DNA of 64,000 nucleotides from positions 62,001-126,000 of the forward strand of contig CAYNKA010000001.1 in assembly GCA_964397655.1 (NCBI GenBank), written 5' to 3'. Below, piece by piece: positions 27,599 to 37,529 of this stretch. The stretch is from CAYNKA01 sp964397655 (GTDB taxonomy: Bacteria > Spirochaetota > Spirochaetia > DTKZ01). The notes below the pieces were generated by a model. That model was not told the DNA's origin and did no database searches. It saw nothing but the letters and a program-made list of their open reading frames with translations. Every line of letters begins with the position of its first letter. The stretch's first letter is position 1. The position numbers and the translations under genes were made by a program.

Positions 27599-28297
27599 AT
27601 GACGGTCGCATCGAAAGAAACAGAAGAATTGAAGTTTAAGGATAAGGTCGCGAATTTTATTGTTAGGAATCGAAAACTAATGATTATGGTCGCGGTGGTT
27701 TTCGTGGCGGCACTGGCCGGCTTGATAATCTATTTCGAGATGCGGAAAAACGTCATCGAGAAATCGACCGTCCTAGCAGAAAAGGCGGAAAATGCTTATT
27801 TCGAGTATCGGGCCATGAAGGATTCAGATGAAAAAAGCAAGAAGTTCGAGACGGTATCCAAGTCGCTCGACGAGATCATAGCGAATTACCAGGGCTATTA
27901 TGCCGCGCAGAGGGCCGCTTATATAAAAGGAAGCCTCGCCTTCGAGAAGAAGGACTGGGATTCGGCGGCCAAGACCTGGACGGAGATGGCCGCCCGTTAT
28001 CCTAAGAGCCACCTCGCGTCAATTGCGCGCATGAACGCCGCTGCGGCTTACGAAGAGAACGGGAACATCGACAAGGCCGTAGAGACATTGACTGCGATCT
28101 TGACAACCGAGAGCGATTTTCCGGAAATGTCGAGGGTTATTTTTTCACTCGGGAGATTGAACGAAGAGAAACAGAATTTCGCGAAGGCTGCGGAATATTA
28201 CAACAAGCTCATAGAGGATTACGCTGCAAGCAGTTGGACAAAGCTCGCCAGGGACCGTATAATTCTTCTCAAGGTTCAGAACAAGGTGAGCAAGTAG
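27599..28297 (+). CDS. Membrane-anchored TPR protein (YfgM-like)
   Basis: The 232-residue protein has a basic N-terminus, one transmembrane helix (about 29-48) and then a periplasmic domain with TPR units at about 105-215, including AKTWTEMAARYPKSHLASIARMNA in part and AAEYYNKLIEDY. This single-span plus TPR layout resembles YfgM, a SecYEG-associated periplasmic chaperone factor, but the similarity is architectural only. AAGGAG lies 8 bases before the ATG. It is sandwiched between the sigma-54 activator and the CHASE2 cyclase with short gaps, so the three are likely co-transcribed. Confidence 0.75.
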   Translation: MTVASKETEELKFKDKVANFIVRNRKLMIMVAVVFVAALAGLIIYFEMRKNVIEKSTVLAEKAENAYFEYRAMKDSDEKSKKFETVSKSLDEIIANYQGYYAAQRAAYIKGSLAFEKKDWDSAAKTWTEMAARYPKSHLASIARMNAAAAYEENGNIDKAVETLTAILTTESDFPEMSRVIFSLGRLNEEKQNFAKAAEYYNKLIEDYAASSWTKLARDRIILLKVQNKVSK

Positions 28298-28324
28298 CGA
28301 TTCCTTAGATCCTGGAGGATTTCC

Positions 28325-30754
28325 ATGGCATCGAAAAAGAAACGACCGAAGATCCTGGAGACGAAGTATTTCGGGCCGGTGATCGGTGCCATGATCATCT
28401 GTTTGTTCGTATTGCTGGATCAATTCACGCTCATCCCGGAAAGGATGGAACTTAAGGTCCTCGATCTTCATTTCAACCTCAAGAACGCGTTTCGGGGCAG
28501 GAGCGTCCAGGAAGGAGTGACCCTCGAAAGACGGAATCCGGACATTTCACCGGACATTCTCATAGTAGGCATCGACATAAACAGCCTTGATAAATTCGGC
28601 AGATGGCCTTTCCCGCGTTACCGTCACGCGAATCTTCTCGATTCCTTCTCGAGGATACTGAATCAGCAGGAACGAGAACGATCGATATTTCTCGACATCT
28701 TTTTCATAGAGCCGGATAAGCGCGCGTTCGACGATGCCATCCTGACGGACAGCATGTCTTCGAATGGACGGGTGTTTCTCGAAACGGTCCTCGAAATAAA
28801 TCCGCCTCCAGCGGGATCGGAAAAGGAGTATTTCTCCCGCCAGAAGACCCTTTTCGGCATAGCCGGCGAGATTCGAAAGATTGAGGGCGATTGGACGAAG
28901 ATTCCTCCGTATTACGGGGTGCAGCCTCCGTTGAAGCCGTACGCAAAGGCGAGCAGGGGATACGGTCACGCGAATTTCGCGGAGGATTACGACAAGATAT
29001 TCAGACGTCAGGCCATGATAGCGAGACTTACCGAGCTCGTCGATACGATCAAGCTCGATGAGCTGACCGTCGACACCAAGATCGATCGTTCGAAATTCGA
29101 ATGGTTCGGATGGACCGACGTCGACGGAATGACGCATGCGATTCCGTACCCGCTTTCGGAGAAGATCCTGGGACAGGAAAGGGAAAGAATTCGCCGGGAA
29201 GCGCCTGCGAAAACCGTCGACACTAACAATGACGGAAAACCGGACGCTTCGTTTCACGTATTGAAAAAATATCGTGATTATTTCGTGCCGTCGATAACCC
29301 TGTCTCTCGCCCTCGATTATTTCAACAAAAAACTGGAAGACGTAGAGATCGTCTTGGGGAAATACATCAGGATAACCGCACCCATGCGATTCGATGCGAA
29401 GACTCAAAAATGGGAACCCTACAAGACGGAGATTGAAGCGCCGGAATACGATTCCACAGGAAAGGAAACGAATCCCGGCGCCTATCAGGAAGTGAAGGAA
29501 TTGGACATACCCATCAACGAAGCGGGAGAGATGCTGGTGAATTTCATGGGTGTTCCGTCTTCTTCTTCCCCGGACGGTCATCAAACTTTTCCGATAAGGT
29601 CATATGCAGGATACTCGGCTCGGGTTCCCGGCGCCGATCCGAGGGAATGGCCGCGCACCAAGGCCGTTTCGAACAAGATTCTGATGGTTGGTCCCTTCAC
29701 GGAAGGCATGGCCGCCGACCAGAAGCCGACGCCTTACGGTCTCATGTACGGGATCGAGATTCATGCAAACGCATTGAACACGATACTGATGAACAAATTT
29801 CTTCATTATTCTTCCTGGCTGACGACCTTCGGCATCCTTTCGTTCATGGTGCTTGTGGTGACCTTCATGACATCGAGATTGTCCACCGTGTGGGCGCTAG
29901 CGGCATCGCTCGTTATCATCCTGGGTTATTTCCTCACGGTGACGATCATCTTCGACAAATACGCGTACATTCTGAATTTTTCCGTCCCGGCGCTCGGATC
30001 CTTCTTTTCCTTCCTGGGAGTGGTCGTCTATAGGGCGATGACCGAAGAGAAGGACAAGAAAAGAATCCGCGATATGTTCGGCAAATATGTGAGCGCAACG
30101 GTCGTGGACCAGATGATGGAATATCCTCCGGAACTCGGAGGAGTCGACAAGGAATTGACGGTGTTCTTTTCCGATATTCGCGGGTTCACGACGCTTTCGG
30201 AGAGCATGACGCCGCAGGAACTCGTGAATCATCTGAACGTGTATCTCACCGCCATGACCGATATCATCATGGATTATCAGGGCACGCTCGATAAATACGT
30301 GGGAGACGAGGTGATGTGTTTCTGGGGGGCTCCGATACCGCAGAAGGATCACGCCATTCTCGCCTGCAAGTGCGCTTTGAAGCAGATGCAGGTATTGGGG
30401 GAGCTCAACGCTCAATGGCCGAAAGAAAAAAGAATAGATATTGGAATAGGCATCAATTCGGGAATTATGACGGTGGGGAACATGGGATCGCTGGGAAGAA
30501 TGAATTACACCCTCATGGGCGACAACGTCAACCTGGGCGCACGACTTGAAGGCACCAATAAACAATATCTTACGCACATCATCATAAGCGAAAACACCTA
30601 CAGTCTCGTAAAAGACAAGGTTGTCGCGAGAGAGCTCGACAATATCCGCGTGAAGGGAAAAAACAGGCCCGTGCTTATTTACGAGCTCATAGACGTGATC
30701 GAAGGTCTCGATGTACCGAAAGCCGAAAATAAAGAACATCTGCGGAAAAAATAA
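28325..30754 (+). CDS. CHASE2-domain class III adenylate cyclase
   Basis: The N-terminus has one transmembrane helix (about 19-37), then a large extracytoplasmic CHASE2 sensor (about 60-480), three membrane helices (about 495-565) and a class III cyclase domain (about 590-775). The metal-binding Asp residues are in FSDIRGFTTLSE and VGDEVMCFWG; the adenine-specifying Lys is in LDKYVGDE and the Asp in LMGDNVNLGARLE, which carries the transition-state Asn and Arg. All residues needed for ATP cyclisation are present. It should make cAMP in response to a periplasmic signal. GGAGG precedes the ATG by 6 bases. The lipoprotein gene overlaps its 3' end by 44 bases. Confidence 0.94.
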   Translation: MASKKKRPKILETKYFGPVIGAMIICLFVLLDQFTLIPERMELKVLDLHFNLKNAFRGRSVQEGVTLERRNPDISPDILIVGIDINSLDKFGRWPFPRYRHANLLDSFSRILNQQERERSIFLDIFFIEPDKRAFDDAILTDSMSSNGRVFLETVLEINPPPAGSEKEYFSRQKTLFGIAGEIRKIEGDWTKIPPYYGVQPPLKPYAKASRGYGHANFAEDYDKIFRRQAMIARLTELVDTIKLDELTVDTKIDRSKFEWFGWTDVDGMTHAIPYPLSEKILGQERERIRREAPAKTVDTNNDGKPDASFHVLKKYRDYFVPSITLSLALDYFNKKLEDVEIVLGKYIRITAPMRFDAKTQKWEPYKTEIEAPEYDSTGKETNPGAYQEVKELDIPINEAGEMLVNFMGVPSSSSPDGHQTFPIRSYAGYSARVPGADPREWPRTKAVSNKILMVGPFTEGMAADQKPTPYGLMYGIEIHANALNTILMNKFLHYSSWLTTFGILSFMVLVVTFMTSRLSTVWALAASLVIILGYFLTVTIIFDKYAYILNFSVPALGSFFSFLGVVVYRAMTEEKDKKRIRDMFGKYVSATVVDQMMEYPPELGGVDKELTVFFSDIRGFTTLSESMTPQELVNHLNVYLTAMTDIIMDYQGTLDKYVGDEVMCFWGAPIPQKDHAILACKCALKQMQVLGELNAQWPKEKRIDIGIGINSGIMTVGNMGSLGRMNYTLMGDNVNLGARLEGTNKQYLTHIIISENTYSLVKDKVVARELDNIRVKGKNRPVLIYELIDVIEGLDVPKAENKEHLRKK

Positions 30755-31490
30755 GAATAAGCTCCTCGTTGTTATGGCGTTGATCTTATTGGGAAGCCTC
30801 GGGTCCTGCGGGCTCAAGGAGCTGATCTATCTCGCCCCGATAGATAAAGACATCATAACCGGAAGCAGGCTGTTGAATTATTACGAGTTCACCCATAATT
30901 ATGCCGAAGACGACATAGACGAGTTCAAAGGGTACAACATCTATTATAAATTCTATGCCAAAGAAGCCGACTCAATCGCGACCGACATCGCTTCCTTGGA
31001 AAACATCTACATATCTACGGAAAACACCATACGGGCGAAAGGCTTTCTTCCGGTCTGCAGACGATTTACGACGGATTCCTTGACTCCCTTGATCAATCTC
31101 TCTTCCTACAAGGATGAAAACATCAAGATACGGATTGACTTCTCTGACCTGGTGAACAGTCCTCAGAAAGAACCGAGAATCACGGTCTACAGGAAAAATC
31201 AACCGGGCACCCCCATAGATTGGTTCGTCATGCGCAGGAACATCCAGGATCCCGATAATTCAGGAGAGTACAAGACCTTTCTCTATGATGATCTGAACAG
31301 CGGGACTACCCAGGACGCGGATTGTGTCGCGGTTGCTACGAGTATAAAAGCCGGACAAAACATAGCGGTGTCCTTGTGCGTCGTGGCTTATGGTTGGGAC
31401 TCTGTTTTTTCTCCGCTGTTCAGCGAAGTGGTTTTCCTGAATAGGACTAAGGACACCGATCTAGCACCTCTTGAAATTGCCAATTATTGA
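30711..31490 (+). CDS. Predicted lipoprotein of unknown function
   Basis: A basic N-region and hydrophobic core are followed by a lipobox of the form LGSC (near residues 30-33), so the mature protein would be lipid-anchored at Cys33. The rest, about 226 residues, is polar and predicted to be beta-rich; no family is recognised. The ATG at 30711 has GAAGG 5 bases upstream and gives a complete signal; a later ATG at 30774 would leave a poor signal. The 44-base overlap with the cyclase indicates translational coupling, and a link to CHASE2 sensing is possible but inferred only from position. Confidence 0.7.
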   Translation: MYRKPKIKNICGKNKNKLLVVMALILLGSLGSCGLKELIYLAPIDKDIITGSRLLNYYEFTHNYAEDDIDEFKGYNIYYKFYAKEADSIATDIASLENIYISTENTIRAKGFLPVCRRFTTDSLTPLINLSSYKDENIKIRIDFSDLVNSPQKEPRITVYRKNQPGTPIDWFVMRRNIQDPDNSGEYKTFLYDDLNSGTTQDADCVAVATSIKAGQNIAVSLCVVAYGWDSVFSPLFSEVVFLNRTKDTDLAPLEIANY

Positions 31491-31508
31491 TGAAGAAGGA
31501 GCATCATA

Positions 31509-31799
31509 GTGTCTACTTTTTATTTCACCATCGGTCTGGTTTACGTTCTCATAGGATTCGGCATGACTCTGATGTTTTTTTACGGCATGAAAAAAAACTT
31601 TCCTGGTGATTTTCTTGGAGCGGTAATAATAGGCGTCATAGGGTCCTTCGTAGGAGGATTCATCGATTTCTTTTTCGGAGACATGCTGGCGAAACTCGCA
31701 CATGTTTTCGGGACGATAAATATTTTTCCTCCGTTGTTCACGGCGGCGATTTTCCTTTGGCTTTTCCACAAGATAGGAAGTTCACGAGACGACAGCTGA
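31509..31799 (+). CDS. Small hydrophobic membrane protein
   Basis: The 96-residue protein starts at a GTG preceded by AAGGAG (31496-31501). It has three hydrophobic segments (about 5-27, 33-55 and 65-90), with a glycine-rich middle helix (VIIGVIGSFVGGFID). This resembles the small GlsB/YeaQ transglycosylase-associated membrane family, but the match is weak. It is the last gene of the activator-cyclase run and is followed by a 76-base gap in which I see no hairpin or promoter; the next gene is convergent. Confidence 0.6.
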   Translation: MSTFYFTIGLVYVLIGFGMTLMFFYGMKKNFPGDFLGAVIIGVIGSFVGGFIDFFFGDMLAKLAHVFGTINIFPPLFTAAIFLWLFHKIGSSRDDS

Positions 31800-31875
31800 G
31801 GCAAGATCATAGCCTGCAACTTCTGATAATGAATATTCTGTCTACTTATGATTATTCTGGCTTTTCTGGGCTCGG

Positions 31876-34335
31876 TCAGGATTCAATCTCTTCGAAGAAA
31901 GACGCTGGGATTCCCGTTTGGGTGCGCGCCAGCGAGGAAATTCGTTTGACCGAACAAATCGTAAGCCAATCGGGAAAGGAATCCTTCAGGAAGGAGAAAA
32001 AGCCGCGCTTCCCTTCAGACGCCGTATGCAGGAGGCGTATTCGGGGAAAATCGTTCTCAAGAATTCTGCATTGGGCTGAATCGGAAAACGCCTTTTCGAT
32101 CGCTGCATGATCGTCCAGGTGTTCGGCTTCGATTTCGAATATACCTCCGATATAAAGAGACATGAGCGAAGGTCTTTTTTTGTCGCCTTCCCGATAGGAA
32201 AAAGATGACGCACGTTCGATACGGATCCCGTCGGGGAGAACCGGGTTGACCCGTGAGATAAAATCCACGCAGGTAATATTTTCGATCAAATCGATACAAG
32301 CTATCTCTTCTGCGGAAGAAACGCTCACAGGAAGCGGTTGGGCGAATTCGAGGACAGGCTTGGGATTGAATCCCGTGGTGAAGCGGAGACCGAATCCGGC
32401 ACGAAGGAAACTTCTCTCGAAAACGGTCATAAGGCTGAGATGAGGAAGAAAAGCGGCTTTACCGTATTTCGAATAGGAGAAAAGAATGCGGAGAAATTCG
32501 TTCCGAGCAGAGACTCTTTCGGTCTTGCTGACTGGAACTGCGTCTGCCGACTTTTCGTCGGCGACGATGCCGTGAGGCTCATATCCTATTGGCTGTATTT
32601 CGTTTCGGCAAATTCCGCAGCAGTGATTGCAATCGTCGGCGCACGGATCCGTCGTCTTCAAGTCGTTCGCCAATTCGAATTCACGGACGAGGTAATTTTT
32701 CGTAACGCCGATATCGACGGAATCCCATGGAAGCGGTTCGTCCGGTTTCTTTTGGCCGAAAAGCTCGGATTCCACGTCCCAACCCGCTTGAGCCAGTGTT
32801 TCACGCCAGGCGGGCTTTTTGACTTTTTCGTCCCAGGCGTCGAATCGGGCACCTTTTGAATAGGCAGTGAGGATGAGATCCCCTACCCGTTCATCACCAC
32901 GAGAAATGACTCCCTCCAGAAACGAAAGGAACGGGGAATGATAGCTTATCTTCGCAATATGGGGCTTTAGCTCTCGTTTTATCCGGGAAAGGCGTTCGGA
33001 CGACTCGGATTCTGTCAATTGAAACGACCATTGAAACGGAGTATGGGGCTTAGGTATGAAGGTCCCAATATTCAAATTGATCTGGAGCTTCGATTCTTCG
33101 TATACTTCGAGGATGAAATCTTCGATTTCAGAGATTTCGTCGTAATCCCGTGAAAACGGTAAGCCTATCATAAAATAAAATTTGACGATTTTCCAACCGG
33201 ACTGTTTCGCTTCTTTTACGATGGAAAGGATTTTTTCTTTCGAGGCCTGTTTGTTCAAGAATGATTGATAACCGCTGTTCGGCGTTTCCACGGCAAATGT
33301 GAGACCGCTTTTTCTCACTTCGGCTATCTCGGACAGAAGATTCAACCCGAATGATTCGACATGGAGACTTGGAAGAGAAAAAGAAATGTATCTATTCGAA
33401 TACAATTTGTTGAGATTTCTCAGCAACATATCTATTCCGATGTAGTCCGCGGAGCTTAAAGAGGACAGGGTAATTTCTCGATAGCCGCAATTATGTATCA
33501 AATAAGATACTTCATCGGAAACAACCGCATGACTTTTCATGCGAAAGGGACGGTAATAGATGCCTGCATGGCAAAATCTACATCCGTTCGGACAACCTCT
33601 CATGATCTCCACAACTCCGTGATCCTGTACGGTACGAAGTGAGGGGATCGGGAACGCCGGGCGATAAGAACCGAATTTCCCGAAATTCATCCATACGGTT
33701 CGTTCGGCGTGACGCTTCTCATCGCTCCATATGCAAGAGAACTGCAAGAGAATGTCGAACAGGTCGCTTCTCGTACCACCTTCCCTTTTACTCTTCAACA
33801 TCCTTATTAGGATTTCGGGAAGAACGTTCTCGGCCTCGCCTATATAAACGGCGTCGAAGATCTTCGCAAATGGAAGCGGATTGGTAATCGCAGGACCGCC
33901 GGCAATTACTATAGGGTCATTTTCCGTGCGAGATGAAATCGTCAGAGGAATTCCGCTTGATTCAAGAACGGAAAGAACGTTCGTGGCCAGCAGTTCGTAA
34001 CCGAAGGAAAAAGCGAGGATGTCGAAATCCTTAATAGGCGTTCCGGTTTCGAGCGAATAGAGAGGAACGGAATGATCGCGAAGCGCTGCGTCGAAGTCTT
34101 CAGCCGGAACGAAGACTCTTTCGCAGGAAATCGACTCGATTGAATTGATCAAAGAATACAGGATGGCGATCGCCTGATTCGACATTCCGATTTCATATAT
34201 CTCGGGAAAACAGACGGCGACCTTCAACCCAGCATCGGGCTTAATCACGGAGCCGTATTCTCCTCCGACATATCTGCAGGGATTCTCGACATTCTTGAGG
34301 ATTCTGAAAAGGTCTTTTTCCGGCACGATTCTCAT
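31876..34335 (-). CDS. B12-binding-type radical SAM protein with DUF2344 tail
   Basis: Residues 1-215 resemble the cobalamin-binding-like N-terminal domain of a large radical SAM family (TIGR03960-like). Residues 240-530 form the radical SAM core with GCPNGCRFC (about 246-253), giving the CxxxCxxC iron-sulfur site. A Cys-rich segment (DCNHCCGIC, near residue 583) may bind a second cluster or zinc. The last 210 residues match the TIGR03936/DUF2344 domain, which often occurs as a separate or fused partner near RNase G and ribosomal protein genes. The substrate is unknown. Here it is the last gene of the elongation operon, three bases after rodA. Confidence 0.83.
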   Translation of the reverse strand: MRIVPEKDLFRILKNVENPCRYVGGEYGSVIKPDAGLKVAVCFPEIYEIGMSNQAIAILYSLINSIESISCERVFVPAEDFDAALRDHSVPLYSLETGTPIKDFDILAFSFGYELLATNVLSVLESSGIPLTISSRTENDPIVIAGGPAITNPLPFAKIFDAVYIGEAENVLPEILIRMLKSKREGGTRSDLFDILLQFSCIWSDEKRHAERTVWMNFGKFGSYRPAFPIPSLRTVQDHGVVEIMRGCPNGCRFCHAGIYYRPFRMKSHAVVSDEVSYLIHNCGYREITLSSLSSADYIGIDMLLRNLNKLYSNRYISFSLPSLHVESFGLNLLSEIAEVRKSGLTFAVETPNSGYQSFLNKQASKEKILSIVKEAKQSGWKIVKFYFMIGLPFSRDYDEISEIEDFILEVYEESKLQINLNIGTFIPKPHTPFQWSFQLTESESSERLSRIKRELKPHIAKISYHSPFLSFLEGVISRGDERVGDLILTAYSKGARFDAWDEKVKKPAWRETLAQAGWDVESELFGQKKPDEPLPWDSVDIGVTKNYLVREFELANDLKTTDPCADDCNHCCGICRNEIQPIGYEPHGIVADEKSADAVPVSKTERVSARNEFLRILFSYSKYGKAAFLPHLSLMTVFERSFLRAGFGLRFTTGFNPKPVLEFAQPLPVSVSSAEEIACIDLIENITCVDFISRVNPVLPDGIRIERASSFSYREGDKKRPSLMSLYIGGIFEIEAEHLDDHAAIEKAFSDSAQCRILENDFPRIRLLHTASEGKRGFFSFLKDSFPDWLTICSVKRISSLARTQTGIPASFFEEIES

Positions 34336-34338
34336 CGA

Positions 34339-35649
34339 TCAGTACCTGTATCTACGAACATAGAAGCTCATGAGAAGACCGATGCAGATAAGTACCGTCC
34401 AGAGCGAAGATCCTCCATAGGAAAGAAAAAACAAGGGTATTCCCGTTATCGGCATGATGCCGATGACCATGCCCACATTGACGACGAAATGGAAAAAAAT
34501 CATGCCGACGATTCCAGCGGTCGCGATGCTCGCAAAACGGTCTTTCGCGACTATCATGATTTGCAGCCCGCGGACCAGGATGATGATGAAGAGAACGAAC
34601 ACGAAAAGGGCGCCCAAGAATCCCCATTCCTCGGAAAGGATGGAAAAGATGAAATCCGTGCTTTGCTGAGGAATGTAACGATAATGGCTTTGGGTTCCCT
34701 GAAGGAAGCCCTTGCCGAAAAGGCCGCCGGATCCTACGGCGGTCATGGATTGGATGATGTTCCATCCAGCGCCGCGAGGGTCGATGCTCGGGTTGAGGAA
34801 TACGATCAATCTCATGAGCTGATATTCCTTAAGCATGCCGCGGAATAGATTCGATCCGAGTACGGAGAGGAACAGAACCAACGCGCCGTAACCGAACCAA
34901 TAGAATACGGGCCGCTTGATCACGAAGAATCCGATGAGTGAAAGCACGAAAACCACGAAAATGGAGACGATGAGGTATGTAGAGAGGCTTTTTTCGGTGA
35001 GAAGAGACAGTATCGGGATGGAACGCCCCGCTAAATACGTCTCGTATGCTGGTAATATCGAAAAAACTACGAGGAGTGCACCAGTCGCCAGAAAGAAGAT
35101 GATGTATCTGATGTCCGCCCCGGCGACGAACATCATGAAGAAGAAGATCGGCAGGAACACGGACGCGGTACCAAGATCGGGTTGAAGAAGGATGAGCCCC
35201 ATAGGGATCAGGACTATCAGAAAACAGAGAAGAAAGTAGCCAAAATTTCTCATATGGGGTCCGATCCTCTCGATGAAAAGAGCCAGGAAGAGTATGGTGA
35301 CGATTTTCGAGAACTCCGACGGTTGAATTCCGAATTCCAGAAACCCGATCCACGATTTGGCTCCGTTGACGATTTTTCCAAAGAACAGAGTTATCAGGAG
35401 TATGAAAAGGAACAATCCGTAGAGAGGCAGTGCCCAGGTTTTTAGGCGGGAATAATCGATGAACGCGATTGTGAAAAGAAGTCCGAATCCCGTAACCGCC
35501 CAGATCGTCTGTTTTATGTATTCCTTCGAGAACATAAGACCCGTAGCCGTCACCCCGCTCGAGTAAATGAATAGTATCCCTATCGTCACCAGAGCAACGG
35601 TGGCAGAGAGGAGAAGAAAATCGAATCCGAAAATGGACTGTCCTTTCAC
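34339..35649 (-). CDS. rodA: Rod-shape determining SEDS polymerase RodA
   Basis: RodA is the SEDS-family glycan polymerase of the cell-elongation complex. The 436-residue protein has about ten membrane segments and the SEDS signatures GILFIYSSG, GIQPSEFSKI, LQPDLGTA and the C-terminal FLSYGGSSL. The GTG at 35649 gives a GTGA overlap with mrdA. A longer frame to 35775 adds 42 residues inside mrdA and is rejected. Its PBP2 partner is directly upstream, as in most bacteria. Confidence 0.95.
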   Translation of the reverse strand: MKGQSIFGFDFLLLSATVALVTIGILFIYSSGVTATGLMFSKEYIKQTIWAVTGFGLLFTIAFIDYSRLKTWALPLYGLFLFILLITLFFGKIVNGAKSWIGFLEFGIQPSEFSKIVTILFLALFIERIGPHMRNFGYFLLCFLIVLIPMGLILLQPDLGTASVFLPIFFFMMFVAGADIRYIIFFLATGALLVVFSILPAYETYLAGRSIPILSLLTEKSLSTYLIVSIFVVFVLSLIGFFVIKRPVFYWFGYGALVLFLSVLGSNLFRGMLKEYQLMRLIVFLNPSIDPRGAGWNIIQSMTAVGSGGLFGKGFLQGTQSHYRYIPQQSTDFIFSILSEEWGFLGALFVFVLFIIILVRGLQIMIVAKDRFASIATAGIVGMIFFHFVVNVGMVIGIMPITGIPLFFLSYGGSSLWTVLICIGLLMSFYVRRYRY

Positions 35650-37520
35650 CGCTCCCCCTGACTCGACGCCTTCAAGTACCATAGATTCATATTGCCGAGC
35701 ACCTCTTCGTAGGTCATATTGGAAAAAATACCGTGCAGAATGATATTCGAAGCCTTCGGCGCCCACCATTCCCAATCGTTCACTGCCTCTACGAGTGCTA
35801 CGAGAACTATTTTTTCCTTGGGATTCTTATCGTCGTAAGGTGCGTAGGAAACGAACCAGCTGTGATAATGGTTGTCGACGCCGATTTCTCCGGTACCGGT
35901 TTTTCCCGCGACTTGTACCGAGTCCGTGGTGATTACGACGTTCGCGGTTCCCGAAGTGATGACCTTTCTCATGGCTTCCTTTACGCGTTGGAAGCTCGAA
36001 GGCCGAATCGTAGAAGAAAAAAGCAGTTCGGGTTTCTGCGCGTCGATCAATTCGCCGGAAACAGGGTCTCGGACTTCCTTCAGTAAGTGCGGCTTGTACG
36101 CTCTGCCTTCATTGACGATGAGCGAGACCGCGTTCGCCATCTGGATGGGAGTAACCAGGAGATACCCCTGTCCGATCGTCATGTTCACGGTGTCTCCACC
36201 GACCCATCGGGAGTTGAAGATGCGCTTTTTCCACGAAGGACTCGGGAGAGTACCGCCTATTTCACCGGGCAGGTCTATTCCCGATTTTTCTCCCAATCCG
36301 AATTTTTGAGAGTAATCTACCATTCGTTCGATTCCGAGATGCTCGGCCCCTACGGTATAGTAATAGACGTCACAGGACTCGGCCAGCGCCTCGTAGAGAC
36401 TCAAAGGTCCGTGACCGGAGTGTTTATGACAGCGGAAAACTCGATCGCCGTAGTCCAGGGATCCTGTGCAAAGGACTGTCTTGTTGATCGGGAAGGCATC
36501 CTCTTCTATGATCGCCGTACTCATGATGATCTTGAACGTCGATGCCGGAACGTATTGCGATTGAATTGCGCGGTTGAGAAAGGGGTAGCTCGTGTCGAGC
36601 GTCAGGTCTCGGAACATCTGGAAACCGTTCGATTCGTAGAAGAGGTTCGGATCGTAGGTGGGGTACGAAACGAGAGCAAGGATTTCTCCGGTTTGAGGCT
36701 TGAGGACGAGAATGGTGCCGATGCGGTTTCCCAAAGCCTTTTCGCAAAGCCGCTGAATGTTTCTGTCTATGGTGAGAACGATGTTCTTACCGAGGGTCGG
36801 AGGCTCCTCGTCCATGAGCGCCTCGCCCACCTTTCTTCCCCTGACGTCCACCGTCCTGAACTGCTTGCCGTCAGCTCCGCGAAGGATGAGATCGTATTGC
36901 TTTTCGATACCGCTTTTCCCCAGGACGGAACCGTAACTGTACCCCTTGTTGTAAAGGACCTGGAGTTCCTCCCGGGTGATGTCGCCTACGTACCCGAGGA
37001 CGTGGGCCAAGGACTCCTTCTCGACATAGTTCCTGATGGGTTTGTTGTGCCAAGTAACGCCGACGAAGTCGTCGATATGCTCCGCCAGATAGGTGATAGT
37101 TTCGAGCGATATTCCGCTTTTTATCTCGATCGGCTGAAAAAGTTCCTCGTAATTCGGGGGTATTTTCTTGCGAATATCGTCTATGGAAATGTTCAGGTAG
37201 GCTGCGAGCTGCTGGTAAATTTTCGTCCTGCTGCCGGAAGGTATTTCTCCGGGAATGATGTCTACCGCGAAAGAATCGATGTTGGATACGATGGGAACGT
37301 CGTAATTCCTATCGTAGATTTCCCCGCGTTGGGCATAGATGGGGATGCTGCGCTGGGTCACCTGGGTCGCTCTTTTTTGATAGAGCTCGCCGTTGAGAAT
37401 CTGGAGATTGACGAGGTAGAGCATGAAAAGCGAGAAAACACCGCCGATTATCCCTCCGAGAACGAATATTCTCGTACGGGAGACCGCGGCATCCCGATAG
37501 TCGGAAAATCCGCCCTGCAC
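35646..37520 (-). CDS. mrdA: Penicillin-binding protein 2 (transpeptidase of the elongasome)
   Basis: PBP2 crosslinks peptidoglycan during elongation and works with RodA. The 624-residue class B PBP has one N-terminal membrane helix (about 17-37), a pedestal domain, and a transpeptidase domain with PASTFK (nucleophile Ser327), SCD and KTGTGE motifs in order. The GTG start at 37520 is preceded by GGAG with a 6-base spacing. It begins 9 bases after mreD and overlaps rodA by four bases. Confidence 0.96.
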   Translation of the reverse strand: MQGGFSDYRDAAVSRTRIFVLGGIIGGVFSLFMLYLVNLQILNGELYQKRATQVTQRSIPIYAQRGEIYDRNYDVPIVSNIDSFAVDIIPGEIPSGSRTKIYQQLAAYLNISIDDIRKKIPPNYEELFQPIEIKSGISLETITYLAEHIDDFVGVTWHNKPIRNYVEKESLAHVLGYVGDITREELQVLYNKGYSYGSVLGKSGIEKQYDLILRGADGKQFRTVDVRGRKVGEALMDEEPPTLGKNIVLTIDRNIQRLCEKALGNRIGTILVLKPQTGEILALVSYPTYDPNLFYESNGFQMFRDLTLDTSYPFLNRAIQSQYVPASTFKIIMSTAIIEEDAFPINKTVLCTGSLDYGDRVFRCHKHSGHGPLSLYEALAESCDVYYYTVGAEHLGIERMVDYSQKFGLGEKSGIDLPGEIGGTLPSPSWKKRIFNSRWVGGDTVNMTIGQGYLLVTPIQMANAVSLIVNEGRAYKPHLLKEVRDPVSGELIDAQKPELLFSSTIRPSSFQRVKEAMRKVITSGTANVVITTDSVQVAGKTGTGEIGVDNHYHSWFVSYAPYDDKNPKEKIVLVALVEAVNDWEWWAPKASNIILHGIFSNMTYEEVLGNMNLWYLKASSQGER

Positions 37521-37529
37521 TTTCGACTC

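Noticed and set aside
35650..35775. Longer N-terminus of RodA
   Set aside because: The added 42 residues lie inside mrdA and are not part of the SEDS family. GTG at 35649 overlaps the mrdA stop.
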